From contig NC_133043.1 in NCBI RefSeq assembly GCF_048771995.1, positions 5,821,001 through 5,885,000 on the forward strand: a stretch of 64,000 nt of DNA, read 5' to 3'. Each line of letters starts with the position of its first letter. Within the stretch, counting starts at the first letter, position 1. The notes beneath the pieces were generated by a model, which saw only the letters and a list, made by a program, of their open reading frames with translations, made no database searches and was not told where the DNA came from. This DNA is from Taeniopygia guttata. Its lineage: Eukaryota; Chordata; Aves; Passeriformes; Estrildidae. The position numbers and the translations under genes were made by a program. This document shows, in pieces, positions 14,501-29,500 of the stretch.

Positions 14501-17500
14501 TTAAAAAAATTAAAAATCAAGCTTCCATCCTGAATCCACCAATCTAGGACTGGTGGTCTTGCCATTCATCAGATACCCTCTCCCAAATAAGTCTGAAGGA
14601 ATTGAACAACTACATGCTTACTTATTCCCTCCAGAGCCCTACAACTGACAAGAGTTAATCACCACTCTGCACTGAGACTTCTCTAGGAACAAACTTGTAT
14701 TCTGGATTTCAGAGTCCCTCAAGCTGTCCAGCTCTAGAAATCTTTCTCAACACGAGGACCTGTTATTTCAGAGCAGTTGGAGGAGCTTGGCTGAGATGGG
14801 CTTCTGCTAAGCTTTTTGTGGAGAACAAGCCCTGGATCCTTGCACCACTGACCACTGCAGCCACGGACACATGGCCAGCAAAGGAACCAGGGGCTCTGCT
14901 CAGCTCCTTGTAGGAACCACCTGAGAGGGGCAGATAAAGACCACTGCTAATTCAACTATAAGAAATGGTTTAGTTTCAAATACTCTAAAGAAGTGATTTT
15001 CTAATTTAAACTGCTCTAGGTAAAAAAAATACATCCCAAGTGTGGAAAAGTTCACCTTCTCTTTTGGAATTAAATAAAAAACATACAACCAAACAGTATC
15101 TCACAAACTTTGGACAGCATCACAGCCTGAAATAACCCAAAATTCACTGCCAAGAATGCACCTGGTCATGTATTTCTTTCTGTGGCAGACAAGGACAGAT
15201 GGGAGACACAGAAAGCACCTGACTGCAAGACAGAGACTGCTTATTCAGAGATGCAGCTACTTCAGTGTGGTGACCAAAAGAGCTCGTAGCAAGACCAAGT
15301 AGACCAAATTTGAATTCTTTTTTAAATGTCCCTCCTCTAAAAGAAAAAGATTTGTGCAGACCAGGTGAAGATTCCCAGGCTCCAGTAGTGTGGTGAGATT
15401 TTCCATGCCGGGCTCCTCTGTGATGGCTGCTGGGACATGGTGTTCTCACTGAGCCTTCAGAGCCAAGAGCTGGTTTGCTGTAAGCTCTGCAAGGATGCTA
15501 ACAGAAAACTAAGGGTGCTGTAAGGAGCTAAACCAATGTTCCTAGACAGCCACCTTTCTCCTTTTCACTGGTGTGAAATAACCACCTAGAATATCAGAGA
15601 GCAAAGAACACAAGCCCTGTGCTCCTCAGAGAGGACAACCACCTTCACACTGCCGGAGCAAGAGGTATCAGAAACAATCATTTCCAACTGATCCACACTT
15701 GTCTCTGCAAAAGCACCACTTATGCCAGGCATGAAGGATCATTTGCTCACCTGGATTTATTCCAAGCTCATCTTAGGAAGGAAGGAATTAAAACAGGCTC
15801 AACAAAGATGTCTGTTCAGCGTTGTCACAATCCACCGGAGACTGGCTTGGCCATTTAGATTTATGTTGGATGTTAGGAAAAAGTTCTTCTCCCAGAGGGT
15901 GGTGGGGCAACGAACATGCCAGGGAATGGATCACAGCCCCAAGGCTGCCAGAGCTCAAGGAACATTTGGACAACACTCCAAGCAGAGGGCAGGATTTTTG
16001 CAGAGTACAGGGTCAGAAGACTCAATGATCCTTGTGAGTCCTTTCCAACTTTTTTCAGTTTATATTATGATTTTATGATTTGCTCTCTTTTAACTGAAGT
16101 TTCCCAAAATGGAAAGGTGTTTGTGGTATGAGGCAAGAACATCCATCTGATATTGAAGATGTCTGTAGTTTTCACAGACACAATACACAGCAAACCCAGG
16201 TAATTTAAGTCCCTTTCATGAGCCTGCTCCCCAAACAAGCAGAACAGCAAAACCAGTTCAGTCCCACAGGCCAATCCCCATCTCCATCACATCCATCCTG
16301 TGCACCACAAGATGCTTTCCATGACCACTCTGTTCAACAGCTGGTTTTGCTGGGTGCGTTCTGTCCGTTCAGACCCAACATCCTCCATGGCACATGCTGG
16401 AAGTCACTCATTTGTGCAAAGAATGAGGACAGAAGTGGTCGACCAAGACCCGTGGGGTCAATGCAGTCTTTGAATCTGAAGACTCTTCTCTCTTTATTCT
16501 CCATTCCTCAATGTGTACAGAAGATAAAAGCAATGACTGATTCCTTCAGTTTGAGCCCACAAAGCAGAACAGTTGACTCACTTTTCCATAGCCAGGGGAA
16601 AACAAAAGACATTTTACTATGAGGTGGTGATTAAAGTCTGAAGAGATAAAGGATGTGCCCATCCTGCTCTGATGAAAAGTGGGATCCCAAGTACACAAAG
16701 CAGCAATGAGCAGAGTTGATTCCAAGAGCTGGTTTATAGGGGTTTCCTGCAGGAACTCAATTTTCCATCTGGAGTCAAAGGGTTGGAGTCCAATCAGATA
16801 CGAACTGTGGTGGTCCATGCCTGACCCTCTCCGATTAACAGTGACACTGACAGCCCCTCAGGGCCAGAGCCCAGCTCCACCAGCTGCTCAACACAGCAGG
16901 GACACACAGGCACCAAGCTCAGCCCAAAGCATAAACCATGTTCTACTTTGCTACTTGTAAATAATTATTAAACAAGATATTTTTCCAGAGAATGGCTGGA
17001 GACCAAACCTGCGTGTACACACAAACATATTTATACACATGTATTCAGAGATGTTACACATGACATTCTGCTTCATCCCTTTTTCCTCTCCAAACACCAG
17101 CACGCTCTGCATAGGAAGCCAGCATGTATGCAGCTGTCCTGGGGGGTGGATGCAGCGCCTCGAAATAAAGGGAAGGGAAGAAGGGGAGAAAATTTTGCTT
17201 CTGGTAACACAACAGCATGAAGGGAAGAGCTGATACCAACCCTGAAATGCCTTGACCTACTTCCCCTGCTTTGAAACAAGCCACCAGGATGAAGGGGAGG
17301 ACACGCCCTAATTGTTTTGGGAGGACACAGCTCACCAAAAGCCAGGCATGAGAAGGAAAGTCTACACTAAACTCCTACCCAAGGGAAACATCCCCAGCTT
17401 TGCTCTTCTGCCCAGACACTCCATGTCCCAGCAAGCAACACTGATGCAGATTTCATGTTCAGTGAAGTCAAGTTCAGTTTGAAAATGAACATTTCCAGCT

Positions 17501-20500
17501 CACTGCTCTACCTTTCTCATTTCCACTGACCCAGAATACTTCACCCCCCTCCACACCACTCAACCCAGAAGGAAAAAATCTGGTAGTCAACTCAAAACCA
17601 CTACTCTGGAGTGACTTACCCCAGACACCACCTTAATGTCCCTGGAAAAGTGAGGACAACACTTAAAAATACCTTTACAGGTAACACAGCTCTGCCACTA
17701 CCCCATCCCACCTTCTTCTGCCCAACATGCCATGGAGAAGAGCCCTGAGGAAGCAGCCCAAGCATCAGCCATCTCACCTAGAATTAGGAACTGCAGGATG
17801 TTCATGCCTTGCTATGTGAGACATCTGTGTCCCAGCTTGGTGGCCAAGGATGGCTGTGTTGCCACGAGGGCCCACAGGGACAGCACAGAAGCCTCCAGGC
17901 TCTCCCACCTTGGATACCCCAACACCTCTGGCACCACGGCTCCTCTGCCACTCCAGCACCCAGCTGCTGTTCTGGTCTGGGCAGGACAGGCCAGGTCTCT
18001 GTTTGGAAGGTGACTTGCCACCATCACCATCCTCTCACCCTTCATGACTCTTCCCACCAAGGAGGGGACAGGCCAACCCCCAGCCCTGGGTGCAGGTCCT
18101 GTTATGCATCACAACCAGAGGGTTGAGGCTGCAAGGTCCAAATTCTGGCCCCAGATGAGCAGCTCTGACCATGGCTGTGTGCACAAGAACCCGGACAGCA
18201 GCTCCCAACCATGCCCAGATGGGACAGCTAACACAGAGCTACCTGTGCATCACACACCAGAGATCCCTGCTGAACTCTCTATCACAAGCTTCTGGCCTAG
18301 CCTCTACCTCTTCCAATGTCCCAGCTTCCCATCCACAGGATGAGGAGTGCAGAGATTTGTGCAACAATTTATAATTGCACAGCTCAGTCACTCAGCACCC
18401 TTGAAGCATTTGGAACCCATGGGAGTCAGGTCATTCCATAACATCAGGCTGGATTTGATTTAGCCACCCAAGGGTGGCTCACCAGTTTCCAGAAGTTCTG
18501 AGGAGCCCAGGTCCCTGCAGAGTGACAGGAATGCAGGTGCTCAGCACCCTTAAAAAATTCATGTGAGTTAGCTGAATGGAGATACACAAGGTCCAAATTT
18601 TAATTCCAGACATAGAAGGTCTAAAGTCAGAAGCAGAGTGCTGGGATATAAAACCCTCACAGAAAGAAGAGGACAGTCCTGCCAGGGCAGTGAAGCTCCA
18701 AGGGATGTGGAAGCTGCTAGAAAAGTTTAATTTGGAAGCTGCAGACAGCAAAAAGCTCCTTTGCAGAGAGGATATACACTTAAGAAATACCAAAAACTTA
18801 GAAAGTTAAAAAATAAAGAATAAAACAGATCTTCAAGCAGCACATTCAGTGAAAATCTCACACTGACTCTGGCAGAACCTTCTCTGAAGCAGTGACCTAC
18901 TAAGGCCAGAGATACTCAAGTGTGTTACAGACCACATAAACTCTGTCATGCAGAGATCACTGGCCAAATGAATTTGTAAAATCTTGGAAGGAAGGTTAAA
19001 TACAAGGCAAAATACATTAATTTGCAAAAAATGCTCCTGAAAAAATGACAGAAGAAACATTGTTCCAGCACTGAACCGACAGTGATGTCTGTATGAGAAG
19101 TGAACGCCTGGTTACCACAGGCTTCCTCAGACACTGAGATGTCTCTGCTGAGGCCTTGGAGGCTGCATTTTACTTGTGCTGACTTGAAAATACAAGTGAT
19201 TACATCCACATTCTGCAACTTTCAGGAAACAAGACAGAATCAGCTACAGAAAAAAAATTCAAATTCTTGGTACCTTTGACTCTGAATTCTGCCTCCAAGG
19301 CTTCCAGGCAGCACTCCCTGCCACAGGAAGGTATCACACAGCAGAAAGGTAACAGAAATCAGTAATAATAAAGATGTGAAGTGATAATTACAGAAATTAA
19401 GAAGAGACAAATATTTAAAGGAAAATTCACACCAGTAGTAGGGAGCATGCCAGTTTAGGATATTCCCCTTTGGGGTTTAGGTTTTGGGATTTGTTTTTTG
19501 TTTCCATTTTTTTTTTTTTTTTTTTTTTTTTTATGGTAGGAATTCTCTCAGGTTACTTCCTAAAAAATTCCACCAGCTGCAGGCTATGCAGCTACAGAGC
19601 CTGACCCCACATGCCAGAAGGGTATGGGAAAGCCTAAGAGGATATTAAAAGAGCAACAGACACCTCAGAGAGGCTTTGGAACAACCAGAAAAAAACCTTT
19701 CCAGGAATAACAGTCCCTGAAGTATACCAAAAAAAAAAGGAAGCAGCACAGTCTGATGTGCAACTGGACCTCCACTGGTTTTTGAGGAATCCAGTGGAAC
19801 ATCCAACACACTCTTGGGGCAGCTCTCTGCAAAGTGTGTGACTCTCCCAGGTGTCACAAGGAGAAGCTCCACGCAGGGCAGCTCTGGAATGCTTTAGTCC
19901 CAATAAATCCATGAAGCCACTCACAAGCTATAAGGAGACTGTGGAGTTCAACTGGACACCAGACACTTCAAACATGAAATTTGTACAGTAAGAGAGATTA
20001 GTTCATTTTGTCACCTTTTCAGGTGAACCTGCAATGCTCTGGTAATCAGGTTCTCAAGAGATGGTAACTCAGAGTCAAGAGACTTCCCAGCCAGAACACT
20101 CAGGAAGCAGCATGCTGTCAACCATGTGCCAAACAGCATTCTCTGTGTTTGCCCATTTCCTAGCAGGTCGATCTAAATCCTCAACATCCAGGTATCACTG
20201 CACAAGAACACAAAGCTTTCCAGACAACCAAAAATCCCATCTACAACCAAATGGTTTCCATCTTGGTTTCAAGAGCAATGGGCAGCACAGCCCAGCCAGA
20301 AATCCTGCCATGCACAACCACAGTCACACCTCACCACATCACTCCTGTTAGTGTGATCTGAATTTCCTTTTAGCAAAGGCAACCAGCTGCAAGCAGCTCT
20401 GTAAAGCTTCCACATAGATAACGGAGTAATCTAATTTTATTTGTGACCTAAATCCTACTTGGACACAGGACAGATGAGGTAAAAGGTGGGATGCTTTCCA

Positions 20501-23500
20501 GTTGGTATAATGGGTTGGAATTTGAAGAGCTCACCCTAACCATGGTTTGTGTCCTCCAGCCTTTGCAATGTCTGCCGCAGGGAAAACAAAGTTAGCAGCT
20601 GTTAATCTGGTCTAAGTGACAAAGTCAGCCTGAACTCACAGGAGCTGTGGCCTAACCTGGCAAGTCTCCACAGCCTCGACTGCTCCCCAGCCTGCACACA
20701 GCCTCACTGACTGACCAGGCATCAGCCACCAGTAAAACTCTCATCTCTTCTCTATACTCCATCCTTCCACCAGTAAAACTCTTTACCTCTTCTCTAGACT
20801 GCATCCTTCCACCAGTAAAACTCTCATCTCTTCTCTAGACTGCATCCTTCCACCAGTAAAACTCTTACCTCTTCTTTAGACTCCATCCTTTCAAGTATGA
20901 ATTATATTCCCCAACTACTGTCTGTAATTGAGGCTCTATTCTGTCTTACCCTGTACAGGTCACATGTAAGATTATGTTTACAACTGCTGGATGCCCTACA
21001 CAGCAGGAAACATACCATGCCTAGATGAAAACCTCTTTGAACTTCTCGAGAAGATTTGATGGCAGCAGTTCCAGCTGAACCCAACAGGACACACCTCCTC
21101 CATCACGTGCAATCACAGAATTGGACCTTCCTTCCAAAGCCCTGCCTAGCTTTCTGCTGTTCAACACACCATCTCAGGCAGAAGCAACTGGACACCCCTG
21201 GATTGGTGGATCCAAACCACAGAACCCCAAATTTCATGTGAGAAATGAACCTCTCTGTATCTTCAGATCCACCCATCTGGACCGACAGGGCCTGTCCAGG
21301 ACAATGCCCAGCAGTGTGGAGCCCATGCTCATTTTGGGAGGACACCCAGGCTGTTCAGCCCCACCAGGCTGAGAAGTGGCTTGGTGAACAGAAACACACT
21401 CTGCATCAGGAACTCGTCTGGGCGAGGAGGTCTGAAATATGCAGCTCAATTCCAAAGTCTAGAAAAGGTTTCTAGCCTACTGAGGAAAAAGTCATTCCAG
21501 CATCTCAGGGAAGAAGGCAGGAGATGGAGACACATCAGCTGCCAGACAAACACCTGACAGAAGCGTGCAATGAGAAGATGTCAGCACTCCTTTTGAGGAA
21601 CAGCTATGGACACAAAGGACACAAGGACAACTTGCTGCATTCAAGCTCAGCCAACCTCACCACAGAGAAAGCAACCAAGCTAACAGCATCCATCTCTTCC
21701 AAACAGAAATGGCCACTACAGCTTGCAGCCTCCCAAGAAAGCTTTAGCACAGACACATCACCATGAATTCTGGCACATGAGCAGCTCTCACATCCAACCC
21801 AGAACATCTGCAAGCCTTCAGACCTAGTAACACCATCAACCAGCCCAGGATCCAACCCTGCCAACAACTGCAGCTCCCACAGAGAAAGAGCAGCACCTGT
21901 CTTGAACAGTGTTGACAATCACTTGCACAAACATGAAGCTTAAGATGTCATAGACTAACAACAAAAGCTCTTCTGTGCTAGACAGGAGCCACTGTGACTT
22001 CCAGAAGACAGAAATCTGCACAGATAAGCACAGAAAAACCAAAGCCCTATAGATGGCTGATAGTGGGGACTCGCTAGCTGAGACTAAATCCATTATTTAA
22101 CACACTAACAAGGTCAGAGAAATGAAACAGCCCCAGAAGGTGCTTTGCAGAAAATCTTAACAAGAGTTTGATGATGTGATGAGACAGAAAAAGTGAATGT
22201 CTAAATGTGAGCCCTGTAACCAATAAAAATACTCTATTTCAGAGAGGAGAGAGAAGGAAAGAGGAGGACTTGCTGAACAGGTCACTCAGGATATTAAGAA
22301 TAATCTAAAGTACTCTATAAAATTTCTCTATATTGCAATTACCATCAATAACTCATCAGAAACCCGTTCCTAACTTGATTAAAGCTTGTTTGAAAATCCC
22401 CAAAGCTGCCAGGAGCAGAGCCCAGCTGGGGAAGCAGAAAGCCCTGAGCTCCAGGAGAGAGGCAGTGACATGCAGAGCCAAGCAGGAGCAGCCTGTGACA
22501 GGGACACTCCAGAGAGCCCAGGCAGCAGAGAGGCTGCAGGTGCAGTTCCTGACATTTGACACTGACAAAACTCCTGAGACCTTAGAGAAGAAAAATGTGG
22601 GACATCTTTTGCATGCTTGCTGCATCTGCCACAGGGACGGGCTGCAGAGCAGCACTGGCCAGCTAGATTGGTGGATCTGAGGATACAAAGCTGATCTTTT
22701 TGGTGCAGATGTACCCTGGTGTTTACCAGAGTCAGGAATAACTCTGTGCCACACTTGCTCTCTGACTTTGGACAGGGATATCTTGGGGCTAAACTGGCTA
22801 CAAAACTCACTGAGACCTAATCTCTGCATAACTCCCCTAACATCTCCCTGCTGCTAAAATAATAATCCTCAACCTTTGTCTGTTTTAGTGCTGAAAACAA
22901 TTCTATCACATTTATGACTTTCACAAGTAACACAGAAACGAGAACTTCTAACAAAAAGTAATAAGTTGAATAAAAATATAGGAAAACAACAGTGAATCAG
23001 TCTAGATATTAATTATAGGTATATCTATCATTACTAGCTATAATACTGAATTCAATAAATTCTGGAAGGCATTTGCTCCAGTGTAAACCGAGAAGATCCC
23101 AATTTAACCTTTTTTTAATTCTGGAGAAAAAAATATTTTACAGTGACTCAAAACTGAGAGATTTAAACAACTGACAAATAACTGGACTAATAAAATTGCA
23201 TTTAACTAACATTGGGTATTGGCTAATTAATTTCAAAGTTGTTCCACTAGTTGTGCCATTGGCTTTATACTCACATGTGTGGATTTTGGAAAGGAACTCC
23301 AGAAGTATTTAGAGTAAATCTTGCTGTGGACTTGAAAGGTGGATTTGCAAAATTTAACTTCAGCGCTTTGCGTTTACCTGGGAGACAATGAACATAAAGT
23401 GAACTTTTTGTCAGCACAAAATATTGAGAGCATCTGGAAATAAACAGAAAAAATAATGACATCTTGTAAGAAAAAGATTTTACATTTTACAACATTAGCA

Positions 23501-26500
23501 AATCACAGCTTATGTTAGGACACAGGGATGGTGACAGAGTCAGATCTCATACCAGGGTCTTCCCCAGCTCATTGCAAGGCTGCATCCAAAGCAAGGCATC
23601 CACAGCACCTCCTGTGACAGCTGGAGCACCTGGAACACCTGCCAGGGCTCCAGCAACCACCACCTCCAGCCCCAGGGCTGAGCATCCTCCATGCACACCC
23701 ATGGGGCACAGAGGTCTGACCTGCCACACACAGCCTGGGGCATGGCTCTGAAGAGGGAAAGGGCACCTTGGGATGCTTTTCATAAGAACTCCCAGCACAG
23801 GATGGCTGTTGGGGTCCAGGGATTTCTTCTATTATCCTCTGAGTCTGCTTTGTTCACACACCTCAAACCTCAGCCTCTGTCCAGGACACTTCTGTTGTGT
23901 TGGAAGATTTTCCCTTTCTCACAGCAATGTTTATACAGCTCAGAAAAACATGGGAATTGATGTAATTCAAGACTAAAATTGACACAATTAACTACAAACC
24001 TTCATCAGAAAATCTCCCCACAGACTGCTCCTATTCTTACTATTTGTGAAATTTATACACCAAGTTTCTTCCTTTTTTATACTCAGGGACACTTTGTAAC
24101 ACACTTAAATATTGGTCTGTTGATTTCAGCCTCAGTAGGTTTCTAAGGATTGCTTCATCTGAAGTTGGATTTTCTACAAATCCAGCAAATACAGAAGCTT
24201 AGGCTGCCCCTGGGAAGCAAACAGGATAGTTTGTTTCTGCTCAGCTGATGAACAAGGAATGTAACCGGGAAAAAGGAACATCCTGAGAAATGCCAGGAAT
24301 TTCCATCCAGCACAGATCACATGGAAATGTACTCTAAGTGAAACAACAGACTCAAATGAAGCAAAGGCTGAGGAGAGCCAAAGCAAACTGTGCTCCCCAG
24401 CAGCCTTCCACAGCTTCAGCTGTGGGCTCCAAACCTTGAATTTCATCCTGAAAAAGACTTTCTATTCCTTGCAGACACATCATTCCAACTGGAGGCAGAA
24501 GAGCCCCTGTGGATGCAGGAGTTTAGCTGTGATTTTGCTACACACAAGGTCATTACAGACCACCCTGCCTCACTACAACAAAGAGGGGTGGGAGTTATAG
24601 TGCCTCTGGAATTCACTAATGCCCACCACCACCAAGGCTGTGTGACCAAACTGCCCGAAAATGTGCTGCAGAAATATCCACCCTATATAAATTGTCTTTT
24701 AAAGGTTCTGCTAACTGAACACATAATTCTAATCATCGACCATTATAACATCTACTTCTCTGAGAACTTTTACAGTTAAGATTCTGGGAGAGAGAATGAT
24801 CAAAATTAACTCTGAAATAGGTAACTTTTTCACAAATTCAGGTAATCCTTAACACCAGACCTGAAATTATGAAGTTTCTTGACTTATGGTCTTCCCAATT
24901 GTGACCACTGGGTTTGTTCAGCTGTATGTTAATGGCTATACCAAGTCCAGACCATATTTGAAACCAGGATGGCCTGGACTTCAGCTGAGCAGAAGCGGTA
25001 CTACTTTATGCTTTGAGGGAATCTAAGAAGGTTTATATCCTATGTTAGGCTCCTCTCCAAGAAGAAAAAAGACAGCCAAAAATAGCTTTCTGGTTGTAAA
25101 TAAGTTAATCTACCCATAAGGGTAGCAATCTTTATTGCAAATCATCCCAGCCTTAAAGAGGTAGTGGTGGTGGTGTCCTCAAAACAATTTTTGAAAGGAT
25201 GTCATCATTCTACCACCAGGCCTGTGCATGGAACTGAGGTCCAGGAGTGATGCCCTGTGTCCCCAAATGCTCAGCCCTTGGCATTCCATAGATAACAGCC
25301 AAAACAGACTCTGGGAAAAGCACCTACACAACAGCCCCAGAAAAATCTGGGCTCACAGCAGCCCTTGTTCCTTGCTGCACTGGTGAATGGGTGCTAGGCC
25401 AAGGACGGAATTATTTATGTGCTGCTATCCGTCACCAGATTTAATCCAAGCACTTGGCTCTGCAGTTAAGTTCTCATCACTCTGAGGCCCCTTCACCACC
25501 ACCACCACGGCCAACCAGCCTTCACAAAACAAGAAACAGCTGTCCAGCAGGTCACACGCAGGCCAAAAGTATTCCTCCAGAGTTAGATTGTGTACTACTA
25601 TTTTTACTTCACCTAGGACATCTATGATTTACAGAATCCCAAATCATTCCAGTTGGAAAGAGCTCTAAGATCAGCGAGTCCAACCATCGCTCCAGCACCA
25701 CCACCTTGTTCATCATCAAGCTATGGCCTCAAGCACCACATCCACACATTTTTACACTTCCAGGGATGGGACTCCACCACATCCCTGGGCAGCCCCTTCC
25801 AAAATGATTCCTAATATCCTAATATCTCCTGGCACACCTGAGGCCATTCCCTTTCCTCCTGTCTCTGTTCCCTGGGGGAAGAGCCCAACCCCTCTGGTTG
25901 TCCCCTCCTGTCAAGAGCTGTGCAGAGGCACAAGGTCCCCCCTGAGCCTCCTTTTTTTCAGGCTGAGCCCCTCTCCCAGCTCTCTCAGCCACTTCTGGAG
26001 CTCCAGATCCTTTCCCAGCTCCATTCCCTTCACTGGGCATGCCTCAGCCCCCCAAATTTTGTCTTGCCACGAGGGATTCAAGGTGCCTGAGCAGTGCCCA
26101 ACACAGAGGGACTGTCACTCTCCTGCTCTTGCTGGACACACTGCGGCTGGTCCAAGATATCCTTGGCCATTTCTTCAAGCCTCTGAGTCACCTCCTGTTG
26201 GAGAAAGCAATTCCAACTTCTTCCTAGAATTTCCTCACCACCATTCCTGCATGTCACACCTGAAGAGCACTGCTTCCCATGTTGAGATTACACAGAACAA
26301 AATGCTCCCTTTTTAAGCAGTAAGATTTTCAAAACAGCAGTAATTTAATGGAATTTCCCAAGGTTTCTATCCTGCAAGGGTACAAACTGATCCCTGCAAA
26401 AATGTTTTCTGCTCTGTTCAACTCTGCAGGATCAACATCTTAATTGAGCAAGGTCAAGTGAGCACAGGTCGCAGTGTTCACGTGAGTCACAGTGCACAGG

Positions 26501-29500
26501 TAAATATTCTGTCTGGTCAGATGCTGAAGTCACTCTCTGATTGTGGAGCTATGATACACCAGGAATCAAATCTGCACTCTCTCTCTTTACTGTGACCAGG
26601 AAGAAAAGATACAAGCACAGAAACACAAACTGACAGCAAACAGCAGGAAGGAAAATCAATGGAACTGTAACGAACTGTGCAATCTTTCTACCTCTCCCTT
26701 GTAATATTAAAACACATCAACAAAAAGACAGAGGAAGTGGGTAAAAATGGATTATTTGCCTACATTTGGAAACAGAGCTCAATACCCAAGGTAATTTTCT
26801 TAATAGAAAACTATCAGCTCTGATTTCTTCCAAGGTAATTCCAAGCAAAGCTAGTGCAAACTCTAAGGTGAGACATGAAAAAAAAAGAACAAAAACAACA
26901 CAGATCTCCACTCTTCCAACAGCTTTAAAAAGCCAAACTGCTGTATCTTGTCTGCTAACAAAATGCCTGCTTTGATGTAGAGACAGCAAGGAACATTTAC
27001 CTGCGTTCAGAGCTGCAGCCCCGCAGTTGCTGACATCCTGAAAGCTCCCAGGATTTCCAGCTGGTTATTCCTGCTGCTGTTAGCACAGCTCTGCCTGCCC
27101 ACAGACCCTTCCAACCTACCACCTTGCACTCCTACCTCCTTCCTTCCAGTCTTGCTCATGGATCTACTCCAACATCAGCACAACTAATTTGAGACTAAAG
27201 TAGGTTTCCAGTCTCACACTCAAGATAAATTATTTTTCAAGAAAAAAACTAGTCAAACTTTGAAACAAAACCTGAAGAACTTCAGCATATCATGCAGATC
27301 TATTTGAGAAGTCTGCATGAAAGAAGTTTGACTTACTAGTTTTAAGAGGTGCAACTATGGAAATTCAGTTTAAAGGGTACAAATATTTTCAGTGCATCTG
27401 CCTGTTCCTGACATTTTTAGCCCTTCAATGAAACCTTCAGCTTCATATAATCTGAGAGTGAGCATTCAAATCTGAAATGATGATTTTGCACTGCAGGAAT
27501 AAGCTAAGCATGCTCATTTTTAGGAGTCACCTCATTAGTAAGAGGATTTAGCCATAATTCACCCACAGCCACAAATGTGCTTCCAACCAGGGAGTACAAA
27601 CACCCAAGCCTAGAGCAGCCAGGACTCTGGAAGGATTACTGGCCACTACCTTCATGAACACACTCCATGGCAAAACAACCATACTAGACAATATTTTAGT
27701 GAGACATCTGCATGATTTGGGGCTGGGAGGTGGCTCACAGCTGCAGCAGCAGAGACCCACCTCTGTGACTGAGAATGCAGGATAAGGGCTACATCCCACA
27801 GCACTTCCAGCATCTATAAATACCTCCACCACAACGCCTGGTAAAGTAGGTTAAGCTTAGAGGGCAAGAAATTGCAATCGGATTAAGATTAGTTCCCTCA
27901 GACTGGAAACTCCCAGAAGCAAAACCTGAGAATGAAGTCTCTAGACTCTCCAAAACCCACTGGTAACCTTTAATATTATCCCTGATGCTACCCTGCTTGG
28001 AAACAGCATTTGTATAAATAGGGTTAAAGCTCCCTGCCAGAGCAGGGCACAGCACTAGGATGGAACAGCAGCTTCCAGCCCAAACTGGGATTCAGGCAAT
28101 TTCTAGCTGGAGAGCAGCATTTAACACATGGCAAACCCAACACAGTCCAGTGCCAAGCCTGGTAAAACACTGCTGGAGAGAAGCTGCAGGGCTCAACTGT
28201 CCACACAGGAGGTGCTGCCAGACCAGGAGTCTGTGTCTGCTCTCACAGCAGCACTTTGCTTCACCCAAAATATTCCTGCAACCTGTGCCCAAGGCAGCCA
28301 CGGCAAGACCCTGCAGAGCTGAGCTTGTCATGGAGCAGCTGTCAGGAACAAAGGGTGACAGTGCCCTGGGAAATTTATTGTAGAGCACCTGGAACCTCTC
28401 CTGGTGAACAACAACAATAAATTATGCAAAGGGCCATGCCCAGTACTTTTTCAATATGGAACAGCACAGTGACAATTATAAATCATCATGCCAGGCTGGC
28501 AAGAGCCCACCCAACTCAACCCAACACTTGATTGAAGCCCTCAGACTCGAAGTCAAGTTCAACAACACAAACCCAACCCAGCAGCTCAGCTATGTGCAGG
28601 CTGGCAGAAGAGACACAAACCTGTCACCTCTGCCTGGTGCTCTGCCACCACCTGCTCTCTCCCCTTGTCACACAGAACCTGCCCTGACACTTGCATTTGA
28701 GACACAACCTGAGTTTGCTGAATTTCCACCACTCTGTGCAGAGCAGCAGCAGCACAGATCTCCCCATGAGCACACAACAGGCCTGGGTGGACCAGATCCT
28801 CAGTGCCACAAGGGATGTACACAACCCAGCACCAGGGTTTGCCCAGCACACCTCCACCGTGGCCAGGGGTGCTGCTGCCATGTCACAGCTCTCCTCCCAG
28901 CACTTGAATTACTCTGCTTTCCAAGGAACTGGAGAGGGAAAAATGAAGGAAAATTCACATAACAAGGAATTTAAAAAAAAAAAGGCAAAAAACCTAAAAA
29001 AAGCTTACTTAAATGAACTTTGGTTCACTTTCAATACTTTGTTCAAACTTTTCCTCATGCTGAAATCCAGCAGAAACACCCATAGGCCAGTAATTTCTCA
29101 ACACCAAAATAACTGAATGAACACTCAGGGGCTTTGTTAAACATCACAGCTCTGTGAACACCAGCTTTTTGGGCTGATGTTTTTCTTACCAAAAAAAAAA
29201 AATCTTATGCACTCATAAAAATTCCATCTTTGTACCGTCTTGTGAAACATTCAGTACAATTTAGCAATACCCTGTAGCAGGACAAGCTCAGGAAGGAACC
29301 CCTGATTCCCACTGCTGAGACATGTCAGGCATTGTCTAATGACTGATGTTTCCAACAGAATTTTCAGCTTTAATAGCTTGGCAGCACCAAACCCTCTTCA
29401 GAGAGACACATAGTGATGGCACTCTTGCCCAACATTGTCCCTGACGTGACAAAACACACAGAACGCCAGGAATGAGCTGTTGTGCTGGGACTGAAGGCAG

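Larger units (their letters stand above)
8523..23274 (-). other. MAP2K4: MAP2K4 intron 2
   Basis: A 14.75-kb intron between the docking exon and the kinase exon. It holds a CR1 3' fragment (about 15,800-16,080), a 41-bp tandem repeat (20,728-20,893), homopolymer runs (A-run near 10,243-10,261; T-run near 19,509-19,532) and a small CpG-rich patch near 12,100-12,185. No nested gene was recognised. Segments around 13,850-14,150 look unique and non-repetitive but cannot be called conserved without alignment. Confidence 0.8.

Noticed and set aside
25723-26316. 197-codon plus-strand open frame
   Set aside because: Antisense reading of a CR1 fragment.
28456-28962. 168-codon open frame in MAP2K4 intron 1
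   Set aside because: No homology recognised, no splice or promoter context, and composition like surrounding chance frames.
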